This document shows, one piece after another, positions 28,913 through 37,137 of a DNA stretch of 64,000 nucleotides (the first letter of the stretch is position 1; every line of letters starts with the position of its first letter). Origin of the DNA: Aquipseudomonas alcaligenes MRY13-0052 (GTDB lineage Bacteria > Pseudomonadota > Gammaproteobacteria > Pseudomonadales > Pseudomonadaceae); contig BATO01000019.1 of NCBI GenBank assembly GCA_000474255.1, positions 17,304 through 81,303 of the forward strand, in the 5' to 3' direction. A model generated the notes under the pieces. The model ran no database searches. It was not told where the DNA came from and was given only the letters and a program-made list of their open reading frames with translations. Position numbers and translations under genes: made by a program.

Positions 28913-31617
28913 GCGCCCCGTCCAACGATGCGCTGCCCTTCCCGATGCTGCGTACCAAGCTCTTCCCGCCGGATTCCGGCGGCCGTCCACGCCTGGCGCG
29001 CAAGGCCCTGATCGACCGGCTGTTCGAGGCTCGCAGCCAGCGTGTGATGGTGCTCAGCGCCCCTGCCGGGTTCGGCAAGAGCACCGTGCTCAGCCTGTTC
29101 CGCGAGAAGCTGCAGCAAGCCGGTGCGCGGGTCGCCTGGCTGTCCTGCGATGATTCCGACAGCGAGCCCCAGCGCCTGTTGCAATACCTGGTCGCTGCGG
29201 TCGAGGCGGTGAAGCCGGGCTTCGGCAGCAACACCGCCGGGCTGCTGCGGGGTGAGGTGAACTGGCCGGTGGAGGCGATCATCGACGCCTTCGTCAGTGA
29301 CCTGCAGCGCCTCGACGGCGAGCTCTACGTGATGCTCGACGACTTCCATCGCATCCGCCACGCCAGCCTGGAGCAGGGCGCCCGCCACCTGGTCGAGCGC
29401 CTGCCGCGCAACGTGCACCTGGTCAGCGCCACCCGCTTCACCCCGCGCAGCCTGTTCATCGAGGGCGAGGCCTTCACGCTGCAGGCCGAAGACCTGCGCC
29501 TGTCCCTCGAGGAAACCGAGGCGTATTTCCGCGAGGTCCGCGAGCTGGAGCTGAGCCGCAGCGAGCTGAAGCAGCTGCATGCCCGTACCGAGGGCTGGAT
29601 CACCGCGCTGCACCTGGCCAGCCTGGCCCTGGCGCGGCACCCGGACCGCAAGGCCTTCCTCGCCAGCCTCAGCGGTACCGAGCGCAATATCGCCGACTAC
29701 CTGGCCGAGGACGTGGTCAACAGCCTGCCCCTGGCCCTGCAGCAGTTCCTTGACCAGACCTCGGTGCTCGACGAGTTCTGCGCCGACCTGTGCAACGCCC
29801 TGACCGGCCGCCGCGATGGCCTGGACATGCTGATGCGCCTGCAGCGCGAGCAGCTCTTCGTCATCGCCCTGGACGAGCAGGGTGAATGGTTCCGCTACCA
29901 CCACCTGTTCGCCGAATTCCTCCAGGGCCGCCTGCAACGCCATACCGACAGCGCCACGCTGCTGCATGCCGCCGCGCGCTGGTGCGAGAGCCACGACCTG
30001 CCGGACCGCGCCATCAAGTACGCCCTGCGCGGTCGTGACTACGGCTTCGCCGCCGAGTTGCTGGAGCGCCAGGGCGCTCGGCTGATCGCCGGCAACCGCG
30101 TCTACGGCATCCTCTCGATGCTCAAGGAAGTGCCCGCCGATGTGATCCGCGAGCACCCGGTGTTCCAGATCTTCTACGCCTGGCAGCTGGCCTTCGAGCA
30201 GAAATTCGCCGAGTCCGAGGCGCTGATCGAAGAGGTCAGCACCCGCCTGCTGCAGGGGCGCGGCAAGGTCATTCACTTCGGCCTCGGCGAGCTGCTGGCC
30301 GCCTCCCAGGTGCTCAAGGCGCTGGTGCTGCTGTACCAGGACAAACTGGAAAGCTGCCTCAAGGTCGCCCGCCAGTGGCTGGCCATGGTGCCGGACAACC
30401 AGCCAGTGTTCCGCGCCAGCCTGTCCTGCGTGCAGGCGGCGGCCTATGCGTTGCTGGGGGAGTTCGGCGACGCGTCGAAATCCATCGCCACCGCGCGGGA
30501 TTGCCTGCGCATCGTCGACAGCGAATACCTGCATGTGATGACCAGCCTGATCGAGTCGCTGATCTGCAAGGAGAGCGGCGAGCTGGAACGCGGCCGCTCC
30601 ATCGCCGAGATCGCCCGTGGCCGTGTCGAGCGGGTCTTCGGTCGTCGCAGCCGCGTGGGTGGGCCGCTGGTGTTGGCCTACGCCGACCTGCTTTACGAAC
30701 AGGATCGCCATGCGGCGGTGCTCGCCGAACTGCCCCTGGCCACCACCTGGCGCGACGTGGCGACGCCGGTGGAGCTGATCAGCCGAGGGCAGTTGGTGAT
30801 GGCGCGGGCGCGCTTCTTCGCCGGTGAACCGGAGCAGGCGCTCAATCAATTGGATGACTGGCTCGCCGGCCTCCAGGGGCCGGGTTACGAGCGGGTGTTC
30901 GCCCACGGCATGGGTTGCAAGGTGCAGTTCCTGCTGTGGCTGCGCCGCCCCAATGAAGCCGAGCGCGTGTGCCTGCAACTGGAGCGCCACCTGGCGGCCC
31001 TGCCGCTGGCGCGCTATGCCGATGCCCATACGGCGCTGGCCTTGTCCGTCGCTCGCCTGGCCCTGACCGAGCGGCGCCCGGAGAAGGCGCAGAGCGCGCT
31101 GGAAACCTGCCTCGCCCGCCAGGGCGCCGAACACCAGCGCGACCGGCGCCTGCGCCTGTCCCTGTTACTTTCCGTGGCTTACTGGCGCAAAGGTAACAGC
31201 GACAAGGCCTTCGCCCTGTTCCTGCCCACCATCGAGGAAGCCTGGAACCGCGGCTACCGGCGCCTGTTCCAGGACGATGCCCTGTGGCTGCTGCCCCTGT
31301 GGGAAGCCTGGCGTGCCGCCGAGCCCAAGAAGGCCGGGGCCTGGCAGGGCATTGCCGAGACGCTGCGCGAGCAGTGCCGGCGCCTGGCGGTGGACCCGGA
31401 AACCTTCGACGAGAACCAGGATGTGAGCCACCGCGAGCGGGAAATCCTGCGTTTCGTCGCGGCCGGCCTGTCCAACCGGGACATCGCCCAGGCGGTGCAC
31501 CTGTCGGAAGCGACCATCAAATGGCACTTGCATAACCTGTTCGCCAAGCTGGGCGTGCGCAGCCGCACCCAGGCGGTGCTCAAGGGCAAGAGCCTGGGCC
31601 TGCTCAGCGAGGCCTGA
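28909..31617 (+). CDS. MalT-type LuxR-family regulator (second of tandem pair)
   Basis: A 902-residue protein with the same architecture as its upstream neighbour: P-loop SAPAGFGKSTVLS near residue 50, Walker B-like LYVMLDDFHRIRH, NPLA-type segment RVAWLSCDDSDSEP, TPR-like middle, and C-terminal HTH (VSHREREILRFVAAGLSNRD, then ATIKWHLHNLFAKLGVRSRTQ). The ATG overlaps the stop of the first regulator by 4 nt, so both are made together and could form a mixed complex. Identity between the two is moderate and spread over the whole length, suggesting an old duplication. The obvious target is the gene set starting at 31858. The frame is open back to 27178, but that part is a shadow of the first regulator. 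Confidence 0.88.
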   Translation: MSAPSNDALPFPMLRTKLFPPDSGGRPRLARKALIDRLFEARSQRVMVLSAPAGFGKSTVLSLFREKLQQAGARVAWLSCDDSDSEPQRLLQYLVAAVEAVKPGFGSNTAGLLRGEVNWPVEAIIDAFVSDLQRLDGELYVMLDDFHRIRHASLEQGARHLVERLPRNVHLVSATRFTPRSLFIEGEAFTLQAEDLRLSLEETEAYFREVRELELSRSELKQLHARTEGWITALHLASLALARHPDRKAFLASLSGTERNIADYLAEDVVNSLPLALQQFLDQTSVLDEFCADLCNALTGRRDGLDMLMRLQREQLFVIALDEQGEWFRYHHLFAEFLQGRLQRHTDSATLLHAAARWCESHDLPDRAIKYALRGRDYGFAAELLERQGARLIAGNRVYGILSMLKEVPADVIREHPVFQIFYAWQLAFEQKFAESEALIEEVSTRLLQGRGKVIHFGLGELLAASQVLKALVLLYQDKLESCLKVARQWLAMVPDNQPVFRASLSCVQAAAYALLGEFGDASKSIATARDCLRIVDSEYLHVMTSLIESLICKESGELERGRSIAEIARGRVERVFGRRSRVGGPLVLAYADLLYEQDRHAAVLAELPLATTWRDVATPVELISRGQLVMARARFFAGEPEQALNQLDDWLAGLQGPGYERVFAHGMGCKVQFLLWLRRPNEAERVCLQLERHLAALPLARYADAHTALALSVARLALTERRPEKAQSALETCLARQGAEHQRDRRLRLSLLLSVAYWRKGNSDKAFALFLPTIEEAWNRGYRRLFQDDALWLLPLWEAWRAAEPKKAGAWQGIAETLREQCRRLAVDPETFDENQDVSHREREILRFVAAGLSNRDIAQAVHLSEATIKWHLHNLFAKLGVRSRTQAVLKGKSLGLLSEA

Positions 31618-31857
31618 TGCCACTAAAAAAACAGCAAGTTGCCATCCTCCATCCCTTGGATGGGCTGGCAGCGGAGCGGGGGCTCAGTAACGTGAGAACC
31701 AGGTCGAGAAGCCTAGTGCTTCACGAGTCCAGACCGGCGCGCATAGGGAAGCAGCGCTCGTGCTGGAGGTCGGTGCAAACCGACCCGACTGCCGCTGACA
31801 GGAGGTAGGCGGCAGGCCCCCGGGGCAACCCACCTGTGAACCTTGGAGATAACAACA
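31618..31857 (+). promoter_or_regulatory. Structured untranslated leader/promoter region before the fil-like genes
   Basis: This 240-bp gap has no ORF but several inverted repeats. An imperfect hairpin at about 31638-31671 has arms TGCCA..CCATCC and GGATGG..TGGCA. There is a perfect GGTCGGT-GCAA-ACCGACC hairpin near 31768-31785. Arms CTGCCGC and GGCGGCAG enclose a GACAGGAGG stretch that resembles a ribosome site. The final bases CCTTGGAGATAACAACA precede the ATG at 31858. It presumably holds the promoter used by the MalT-type regulators. No known riboswitch class was recognised. Confidence 0.5.
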
Positions 31858-32304
31858 ATGAAAAGCTTCAAACAACTGGCTCTCGCCGCTGCTGTGCTCG
31901 CTGCTCCCTTCATGGCCCAGGCCGACCTGAAAGCCATGGATGACTCCGCTCTTTCCAGCGTTACCGGTCAGGATGGCATCAGCATCTCCGGTAACTTCAA
32001 CGGCACCATCGGCAGCGTGGTTTACAACGACAAGGAAGGCAGCGCCACCGGCAGCCTGCGCCTTGAAACCATCGCCTTCTCCGGCTTCAACATCTCCGAC
32101 AGCGCGCCGATCCTGGTTGACGTGATCGACGGTGGCAGCGGTGCTGGTGCCAGCGACAAACTGCAGATCACCCTGCCGACCATCACTGGCGAGCTGAGCG
32201 TCGGTGCCATCCGCATGGGCGACGCCTCTGCCGCCAGCATCGGTTCCCTGGCCGTCAGCGACCTGAACCTGGCCGGTACCACCATCAAGGTCTGGGGCCA
32301 CTGA
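31858..32304 (+). CDS. Small exported FilA-like (DUF6160) protein
   Basis: A 148-residue protein with signal peptide MKSFKQLALAAAVLAAPFMAQA, then DLKAMDDSALSSVTGQDGISI, the hallmark N terminus of the DUF6160/FilA group. The mature 125 residues are Gly/Ser/Ala rich, have no Cys and alternate polar and hydrophobic residues (ATGSLRLETIAFSGFNISDS, TGELSVGAIRMGDASAASIG), as in a beta-helical or fibre-forming protein. Codon use is strongly biased to preferred codons, suggesting high expression. It is the first gene of the run to 36975 and the best candidate for a surface-exposed or polymerised component. Relation to Acinetobacter FilA is from memory. Confidence 0.7.
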   Translation: MKSFKQLALAAAVLAAPFMAQADLKAMDDSALSSVTGQDGISISGNFNGTIGSVVYNDKEGSATGSLRLETIAFSGFNISDSAPILVDVIDGGSGAGASDKLQITLPTITGELSVGAIRMGDASAASIGSLAVSDLNLAGTTIKVWGH

Positions 32305-32390
32305 TAGGTCGCTCCATCCTGTGATGCGGAAGGTCCCGCCGGCTCCGGCCGGCGGGCCTTTCTTTCGTAAGCCCTGTATTCGGAACGGCA

Positions 32391-33152
32391 ATGATCGAGA
32401 TCCTGGTCGGCAGTCTGCTGGGGTTGTTCGGATTCACCCAGGCCGTGGACACCAAGCCACAGCCCAAGGGCTCCGTGAACATCACCCAGGCCATGGTGCC
32501 CAACGGTCCCTACCGGGAGACCGTCAATCCGGAGCCCATGAGCCAGCTGCAGTTCCGCAACGTCATCCGCCAGGCCTATGACTACAGCTGCGGTTCCGCC
32601 GCGCTGACCGGGCTGCTGGACTACTACCTCGGGCGCAACCTCGAGGAGCGCCAGGTGATGGAAGGGCTGTTGCGGTATGGCGAGGCCGACAAGATCGTCG
32701 AACGACGCGGTTTCTCGCTGCTGGACATGAAACGCTTCGTGGGGGCGCTGGGCTACAAGAGCGGAGGATTCCGGGCCGAGTTCGAGGACCTCGACCAACT
32801 GGAACACCCCGCGCTGGTGCCTATTCACTACGGTGGTTTCAAGCATTTCGTAGTGGTGCGCGACGTCTACAACGATCACGTGTTCATCGCTGATCCCGCC
32901 CTGGGAAACATCAGCTTCACCCGCACCCGGTTCGAGGAGGTGTGGGATGGGAACGTGCTGTTCGTGATCTACCCGACAGGCAACGAACCGCCAAACGCCA
33001 TGGCCTTGACCGAGCGCGACCTGCGCCTGGTGGACGATCGCACCGTCAGCCTGCTGGCGTTCCAGCAGTTCCCGCAGATCACCAAATTCACCGAGAACCA
33101 GATCGACCAGTTGGGCTCGGGAGGCGACATCCAGTACATAAGACGCAAATAA
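32391..33152 (+). CDS. C39-like papain-fold cysteine peptidase (FilB/FapD-like)
   Basis: A 253-residue protein. The catalytic residues are readable: Gln61 and Cys67 in RQAYDYSCGSAAL, His152 in GGFKHFVVVRD and Asp168 in HVFIADPALGN, the classic C39 Cys-His-Asp arrangement. A short hydrophobic N terminus (MIEILVGSLLGLFGFTQAVD) can act as signal peptide or anchor. Related peptidases occur in the fap amyloid operon (FapD) and the Acinetobacter fil cluster (FilB). It is not fused to an ABC transporter, unlike bacteriocin-processing C39 domains. Position right after the small exported protein suggests that protein as substrate, which is inference. Confidence 0.82.
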   Translation: MIEILVGSLLGLFGFTQAVDTKPQPKGSVNITQAMVPNGPYRETVNPEPMSQLQFRNVIRQAYDYSCGSAALTGLLDYYLGRNLEERQVMEGLLRYGEADKIVERRGFSLLDMKRFVGALGYKSGGFRAEFEDLDQLEHPALVPIHYGGFKHFVVVRDVYNDHVFIADPALGNISFTRTRFEEVWDGNVLFVIYPTGNEPPNAMALTERDLRLVDDRTVSLLAFQQFPQITKFTENQIDQLGSGGDIQYIRRK

Positions 33153-33195
33153 GAAAACCCGCATAAGTAAGAATAAAACCAGGGGTAAAGGTGCC

Positions 33196-34200
33196 ATGGG
33201 AGTGAGGGGATACGCATGGCTGGCCGTGCTGGCGCTTGGCGCCTGTGGGTCGCTGTGGGCCGAGGAGAGCTCGGTGGACGATGCGCGTGAGGCGCTGACC
33301 AAGAAAGAAGGGGATGCCGACAGCGCCAAGGCGCTGGAGCAGGTATTCCAGGCCTCGGAGAAGAGCTACACCCTGCTGAAGAAAGGCGAGCGCACGCTCA
33401 CCTACGGCTTCGATTATTCATTGGTGCGTGATGTGCAGATCGAACAGGTCCGCACCGGCACCAACGTCTACAGCGTGATTCCCCGCAGCGAAGCCCAGCA
33501 CACCTTCACCAACTCCTTCACCTTCGACTACGGCATCTGGGACAACCTGACCTTCAGCGTGCGCCTGCCCTTCGTGGCCAAGTACGACACCGAGCGCGAC
33601 GTCAACGTCTACAGCCTCGGCGACGTCTCCGGCAGTCTGCGCTGGCAACCCTGGTCCGCCACCCGCGGGCGCCCGGTCACCACCCTGTTCGCCACCCTCG
33701 GCCTGCCCACCGGCGAGAGCCCCTTCGACATCAACAACGAGACGGACCTGTCCACCGGCAACGGCTACTACAGCCTGGGCGTGGGGGCCAACACCTCCTA
33801 CGTGATCGACCCGGTCGTGCTGTTCGGCTCGGTCGGATACACCTACAACATGCCGGTGCACAACATCCACCAGAACCGCGGCGGCCGCCTGCTGGAGGAT
33901 GTGGACCCGGGCAACACCCTGTCCCTGAGCATGGGCTTCGCCTACGCGCTGTCCTACGACGTGTCCCTGGCCACCTCCTACCAGATGGCCTACAGCACCA
34001 AGCCGACCTACACCTTCGGCGACACCGAGGTCGAAGGCACCGAGCAGACCAGCGCGATCATGAACTTCTCGCTCGGCCTGCGGACCTCTCCCGACTACAT
34101 CGTCAACATCAACGCCGGCTTCGGCATGACCGAGGACTCCCCGGACGTGATGCTGGGGTTCTCCGTTCCTCTGGACATAAAAGGCCTGAAGGCCCAGTAA
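33196..34200 (+). CDS. Outer-membrane beta-barrel protein (transporter/FilC-like)
   Basis: A 334-residue protein. A signal region (MGVRGYAWLAVLALGACGSLWA) contains LGAC, so either lipoprotein processing at Cys17 or cleavage after LWA is possible. A charged stretch (about residues 25-60, EESSVDDAREALTKKEGD onward) precedes alternating amphipathic strands typical of a barrel (TLTYGFDYSLVRDVQI, HTFTNSFTFDYGIWDNLTFS, YYSLGVGANTSYVIDPVVLF). It matches the general PF13557 'meta-pathway phenol degradation-like' outer-membrane group. The substrate is unknown. The next gene begins 17 bp later. Confidence 0.75.
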   Translation: MGVRGYAWLAVLALGACGSLWAEESSVDDAREALTKKEGDADSAKALEQVFQASEKSYTLLKKGERTLTYGFDYSLVRDVQIEQVRTGTNVYSVIPRSEAQHTFTNSFTFDYGIWDNLTFSVRLPFVAKYDTERDVNVYSLGDVSGSLRWQPWSATRGRPVTTLFATLGLPTGESPFDINNETDLSTGNGYYSLGVGANTSYVIDPVVLFGSVGYTYNMPVHNIHQNRGGRLLEDVDPGNTLSLSMGFAYALSYDVSLATSYQMAYSTKPTYTFGDTEVEGTEQTSAIMNFSLGLRTSPDYIVNINAGFGMTEDSPDVMLGFSVPLDIKGLKAQ

Positions 34201-34216
34201 CCGGCGAGGCGACGAC

Positions 34217-35809
34217 ATGACGATGCGAATTTCGCCGCTGGCCTTGGCGCTGGCGGGGTTGGGGGCCGGTTGGGCGGGTGGCGTGCAGGGGCAGCTGGCC
34301 AACGACCTGACCATTGGCAACCCCAAGGCGATGGCCATGGCCAACGCCGTGACCGCCGACTCCACCGGGATCGACGCGGTGCACTACAACCCGGCGGCGC
34401 TGACCAAGCTCAAGGGCCGCCAGACCACGGTGAAGATGATCGCCGGGGTGATGGATATCCGCGCCGAGTTCGACGCACCGGAGGGCTACAACGTCATGGG
34501 CTTCACCGATGACCCCGTGGCCAACTCCAGCAGCCGCACTTTGACCCCGGCCATGTACCTGCCGGGCATGGGCGGCATGACCGACATGCCGCTGCTGGTG
34601 GCACCCCTGGCGGGCCTGTCGATCAACCCGCCGGGCTCCAAGTTCACCTTCGCCACCAACGTCTATGCACCCATGGCCCTGGGCTATTCGCGGGATTCGG
34701 ACAGTGATCCGGGCCGCTACCAGGGGCGCGAGGTGGCGATCCAGCGCATCACCTATTTCTCGCCCTCCGTGGGTTACCAGGTGAACGACGAACTGGCGGT
34801 GGGTCTGTCGGTGGGCTTCTCCCATCAGGCCCTGGCGTTGAACGAGGACTTCCGTAACCCGAGCATGCTTACCGGGTTGGTGGGCTTGCTCAACAAGGTG
34901 CTCTGCGAGCCCGGGCTGGAAGAGATGATTGGCACGATCATCAACGTATGCGGTGGTCGATTCGGCCCCTTCGATACCCTGGCCAATATCGATCTGGACC
35001 TGCAGCAATCGCTGTCGCCCACCTGGAACATCGGTGTGCTCTGGGAGCCCACCGACTGGTTCGCCTGGGGCGCCACCTACCAGAGCGAGGCACGCATGCA
35101 CCTCCAGGGCAAGTACCGGGTGGATTACTCCAAGGACTGGCAAGGGTTCTGGACCGGCTTCCAGGGCGCGATTTTCGGGCAGATCCTCAGCCCGCTCTTC
35201 CCTTACGGCAACGTTGACGAAGAAGTGGGCAATGCCAGCCTGACCATGACCTACCCCGACAACTTCTCCACCGGGATCAAGATCCGGCCCTTCGAGCGTT
35301 GGCAGTTCAACGCCGACCTGAAGTGGAGCGGCTACAGCGACTGGAACGAGTTCGAGATCGAGTTCGACCGTGAACTGGACGTGCTGCGCATCGCCAAGAA
35401 CTTCGGCGGCGGCAAGGCCACGGCCACCACCCTGACCCTGGATCGCGGCTACCGCGACACCTGGAGCTGGGCCGTGGGCGCGCAGTACGACGTTACCGAC
35501 CGCCTGGCCCTGCGCGCGGGCTACGAGTGGCGCCCCTCGGCCATCCCTGGCAACAAGGCCGACGTGCTGGCGCCCATCGGCGATGCCCAGCTCTATGGCC
35601 TGGGCCTGGGCTATCGCTGGGACAAGGACACCAACATCGACCTGGGCTTCAACTACTTCGTCACCACTCAAACCACTAAGGCCAACACCAGCTGCAACCT
35701 CAACTGCACCGGCATCGACAACCTGGTCTACAACCCCTATGCGGGCCAGGACGTGACGACCTCGGTGAAGGCCTACATCGTGGCCATGACCTACACGACG
35801 ACATTCTGA
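34217..35809 (+). CDS. OmpP1/FadL-family outer-membrane protein
   Basis: A 530-residue protein with a signal peptide (SPLALALAGLGAGWAGGVQG). The FadL N-terminal hatch-like motif is present: NPKAMAMANAVTADSTGIDAVHYNPAALTKL (quoted in part, with the NPAAL signature). Repeated aromatic-ended barrel strands follow, ending ...YIVAMTYTTTF with a C-terminal Phe. FadL channels take up hydrophobic compounds through a lateral opening, so long-chain lipids or alkanes are possible substrates. Two Cys pairs (LCEPG/NVCGG and SCNLNC) are unusual for a porin and may form loop disulfides. Its stop overlaps the next start by one base. Confidence 0.88.
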   Translation: MTMRISPLALALAGLGAGWAGGVQGQLANDLTIGNPKAMAMANAVTADSTGIDAVHYNPAALTKLKGRQTTVKMIAGVMDIRAEFDAPEGYNVMGFTDDPVANSSSRTLTPAMYLPGMGGMTDMPLLVAPLAGLSINPPGSKFTFATNVYAPMALGYSRDSDSDPGRYQGREVAIQRITYFSPSVGYQVNDELAVGLSVGFSHQALALNEDFRNPSMLTGLVGLLNKVLCEPGLEEMIGTIINVCGGRFGPFDTLANIDLDLQQSLSPTWNIGVLWEPTDWFAWGATYQSEARMHLQGKYRVDYSKDWQGFWTGFQGAIFGQILSPLFPYGNVDEEVGNASLTMTYPDNFSTGIKIRPFERWQFNADLKWSGYSDWNEFEIEFDRELDVLRIAKNFGGGKATATTLTLDRGYRDTWSWAVGAQYDVTDRLALRAGYEWRPSAIPGNKADVLAPIGDAQLYGLGLGYRWDKDTNIDLGFNYFVTTQTTKANTSCNLNCTGIDNLVYNPYAGQDVTTSVKAYIVAMTYTTTF

Positions 35810-36975
35810 TGAAGACCCGTGCCGCGCTTTTCCTCATCACCGCCCTGGCGATCCAGCCCCAGGTCCAGGCCGCCAGCGGGCGCTACCTGACCTGGATCGA
35901 CGACAACGGCCGGGTGCACAACAGCTTCGTCGGCGAGCGCTACGGCGAGCAGCAGCGCCAGGCGGCCCAGCGCATCAGTCGCAGCGACCTGGCGCGCCTG
36001 CAGGAGCAGGGCGCTACGGGCTGGCCGGGCAGCAACAGCGGTGGCGAGCAGAAGCGCCGTTATTTCACCTGGGTGGATGCCAGCGGCAACCTGCAGAACA
36101 GCTTCTACGCCGCGGGCCAGGTGCCGGCGGGGCAGCGCGACTACCTGCTGCCCAGCGGCGCCCGCTCCACCGAATACATCGATGCCGATGTGCTGGAGGG
36201 GCGCGGTTATTCGCGACCGGAGAACGGTGCGGGCTATTTCACCTGGGTGGACGAGCAGGGCCGTACCCACAACTCCAGGGTGCCGGCCAAGGGGGACGAA
36301 CCCCAGGCGGAGGAGGGCGTCGGGCAACCGGTGGCCTACACCGAAAGCCGGCAGGTGGAGTTCGAGCGCAAGGCGGCCATCCTGCCGTCGCTGGACGGGC
36401 AGCCCAGCGAGGCGATGAAGGCTCTTCTGGAAGGCAGCGAGGAGCGCAGCCAGTCGCTGTATCAGGGGCTGGTGGACCAGTGCTGCGGGCAGCTGCCGGA
36501 GGGGGATTTCACCGAGTTGTCCGCCGAGGAGCCGCGCTATGAGGAACTCAACCGCTTCTCCCCCAGCTTCGCCTTCCCCATGGGCCGCAGCTACTACGCG
36601 GCACTGAAGCTGCCGCGCTCCGGACGTGCCTACGGCCTGCGCATTCGCAGCTTCGCCAATCGTCAGGTGGTCTACCCTTCGATCCTCTTCCTCGACGAGG
36701 CCAAGCGCCCGACGCGCCTGGTGAGCGACGCCGTCTACCAGCTGCATGGCGAGACCTGGTACCGCTACGCCTACATCGAAGGCACTGTGCAGGTCCGTGC
36801 CAACCAGGGCGAGCGCTATGCGCTGCTGCTCACCACCGACGAGGACCGCAGCCTCAACACCCTCGACAACAAACCCTTCAAGCGCCCGATGCAGGACCTG
36901 GCCGTCAGCGAGGCCGGCATGCAGGTGCACGAGCACGTGGACGAGGGCGCATTCGAGCTGGCGATCGTCAGGTAG
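35809..36975 (+). CDS. Periplasmic protein with three YFTWVD repeats (FilE-like)
   Basis: A 388-residue exported protein (signal peptide MKTRAALFLITALAIQPQVQA). Three copies of a 16-residue motif Y-[LF]-T-W-[IV]-D-x2-G-x2-[HQ]-N-S occur at residues 25-40, 84-99 and 142-157, i.e. every 58-59 residues; each looks like a degenerate DUF4124 unit. The C-terminal 230 residues form a separate all-beta domain (GRSYYAALKLPRSGRAYGLR onward) with a QCCGQ pair of cysteines. It is the last gene of the fil-like run, followed by a dispersed repeat and a terminator. The FilE assignment is from memory of Acinetobacter annotation; function is not known. Confidence 0.65.
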   Translation: MKTRAALFLITALAIQPQVQAASGRYLTWIDDNGRVHNSFVGERYGEQQRQAAQRISRSDLARLQEQGATGWPGSNSGGEQKRRYFTWVDASGNLQNSFYAAGQVPAGQRDYLLPSGARSTEYIDADVLEGRGYSRPENGAGYFTWVDEQGRTHNSRVPAKGDEPQAEEGVGQPVAYTESRQVEFERKAAILPSLDGQPSEAMKALLEGSEERSQSLYQGLVDQCCGQLPEGDFTELSAEEPRYEELNRFSPSFAFPMGRSYYAALKLPRSGRAYGLRIRSFANRQVVYPSILFLDEAKRPTRLVSDAVYQLHGETWYRYAYIEGTVQVRANQGERYALLLTTDEDRSLNTLDNKPFKRPMQDLAVSEAGMQVHEHVDEGAFELAIVR

Positions 36976-36994
36976 TGGGGCTGAGGTGGATGGC

Positions 36995-37055
36995 GTAGGT
37001 CGGGTGCAACCCGACGATCCCGTGCATCGAGCCTTCGCGGGTTTCACCCGCCCTA
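36995..37055. repeat. Dispersed intergenic palindromic repeat
   Basis: The element runs from GTAGG to CCTAC and contains two hairpins: GTCGGGT-GCA-ACCCGAC (36999-37015) and GCGGGT-TTC-ACCCGC (37037-37051). The layout matches short GC-rich repeats found many times between Pseudomonas genes. It lies just after the last fil-like gene. Confidence 0.65.
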
Positions 37056-37091
37056 CATCTCGGCGCACCTCCACCCCAAATCCTTGGCATG

Positions 37092-37121
37092 AAAAAGCCC
37101 GGCACATGGCCGGGCTTTTTT
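37092..37121. terminator. Bidirectional terminator
   Basis: An AGCCCGGC / GCCGGGCT stem with a five-base loop, A5 before and T6 after, between the rightward fil-like genes and the leftward ATP-grasp operon. Confidence 0.9.
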
Positions 37122-37137
37122 GTTGCCGCAGGGCGGA

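Noticed and set aside
31618..31857. c-di-GMP (GEMM) or other known riboswitch
   Set aside because: The conserved core and tetraloop/receptor sequences of GEMM, cobalamin, SAM, TPP and guanidine classes were not found; only unspecific hairpins remain.
32391..33152. Identification of the locus as the fap functional-amyloid operon because of the FapD-like peptidase
   Set aside because: No FapB/FapC imperfect repeats or FapF trimeric barrel are present, and the neighbours are FadL and PF13557-type proteins.
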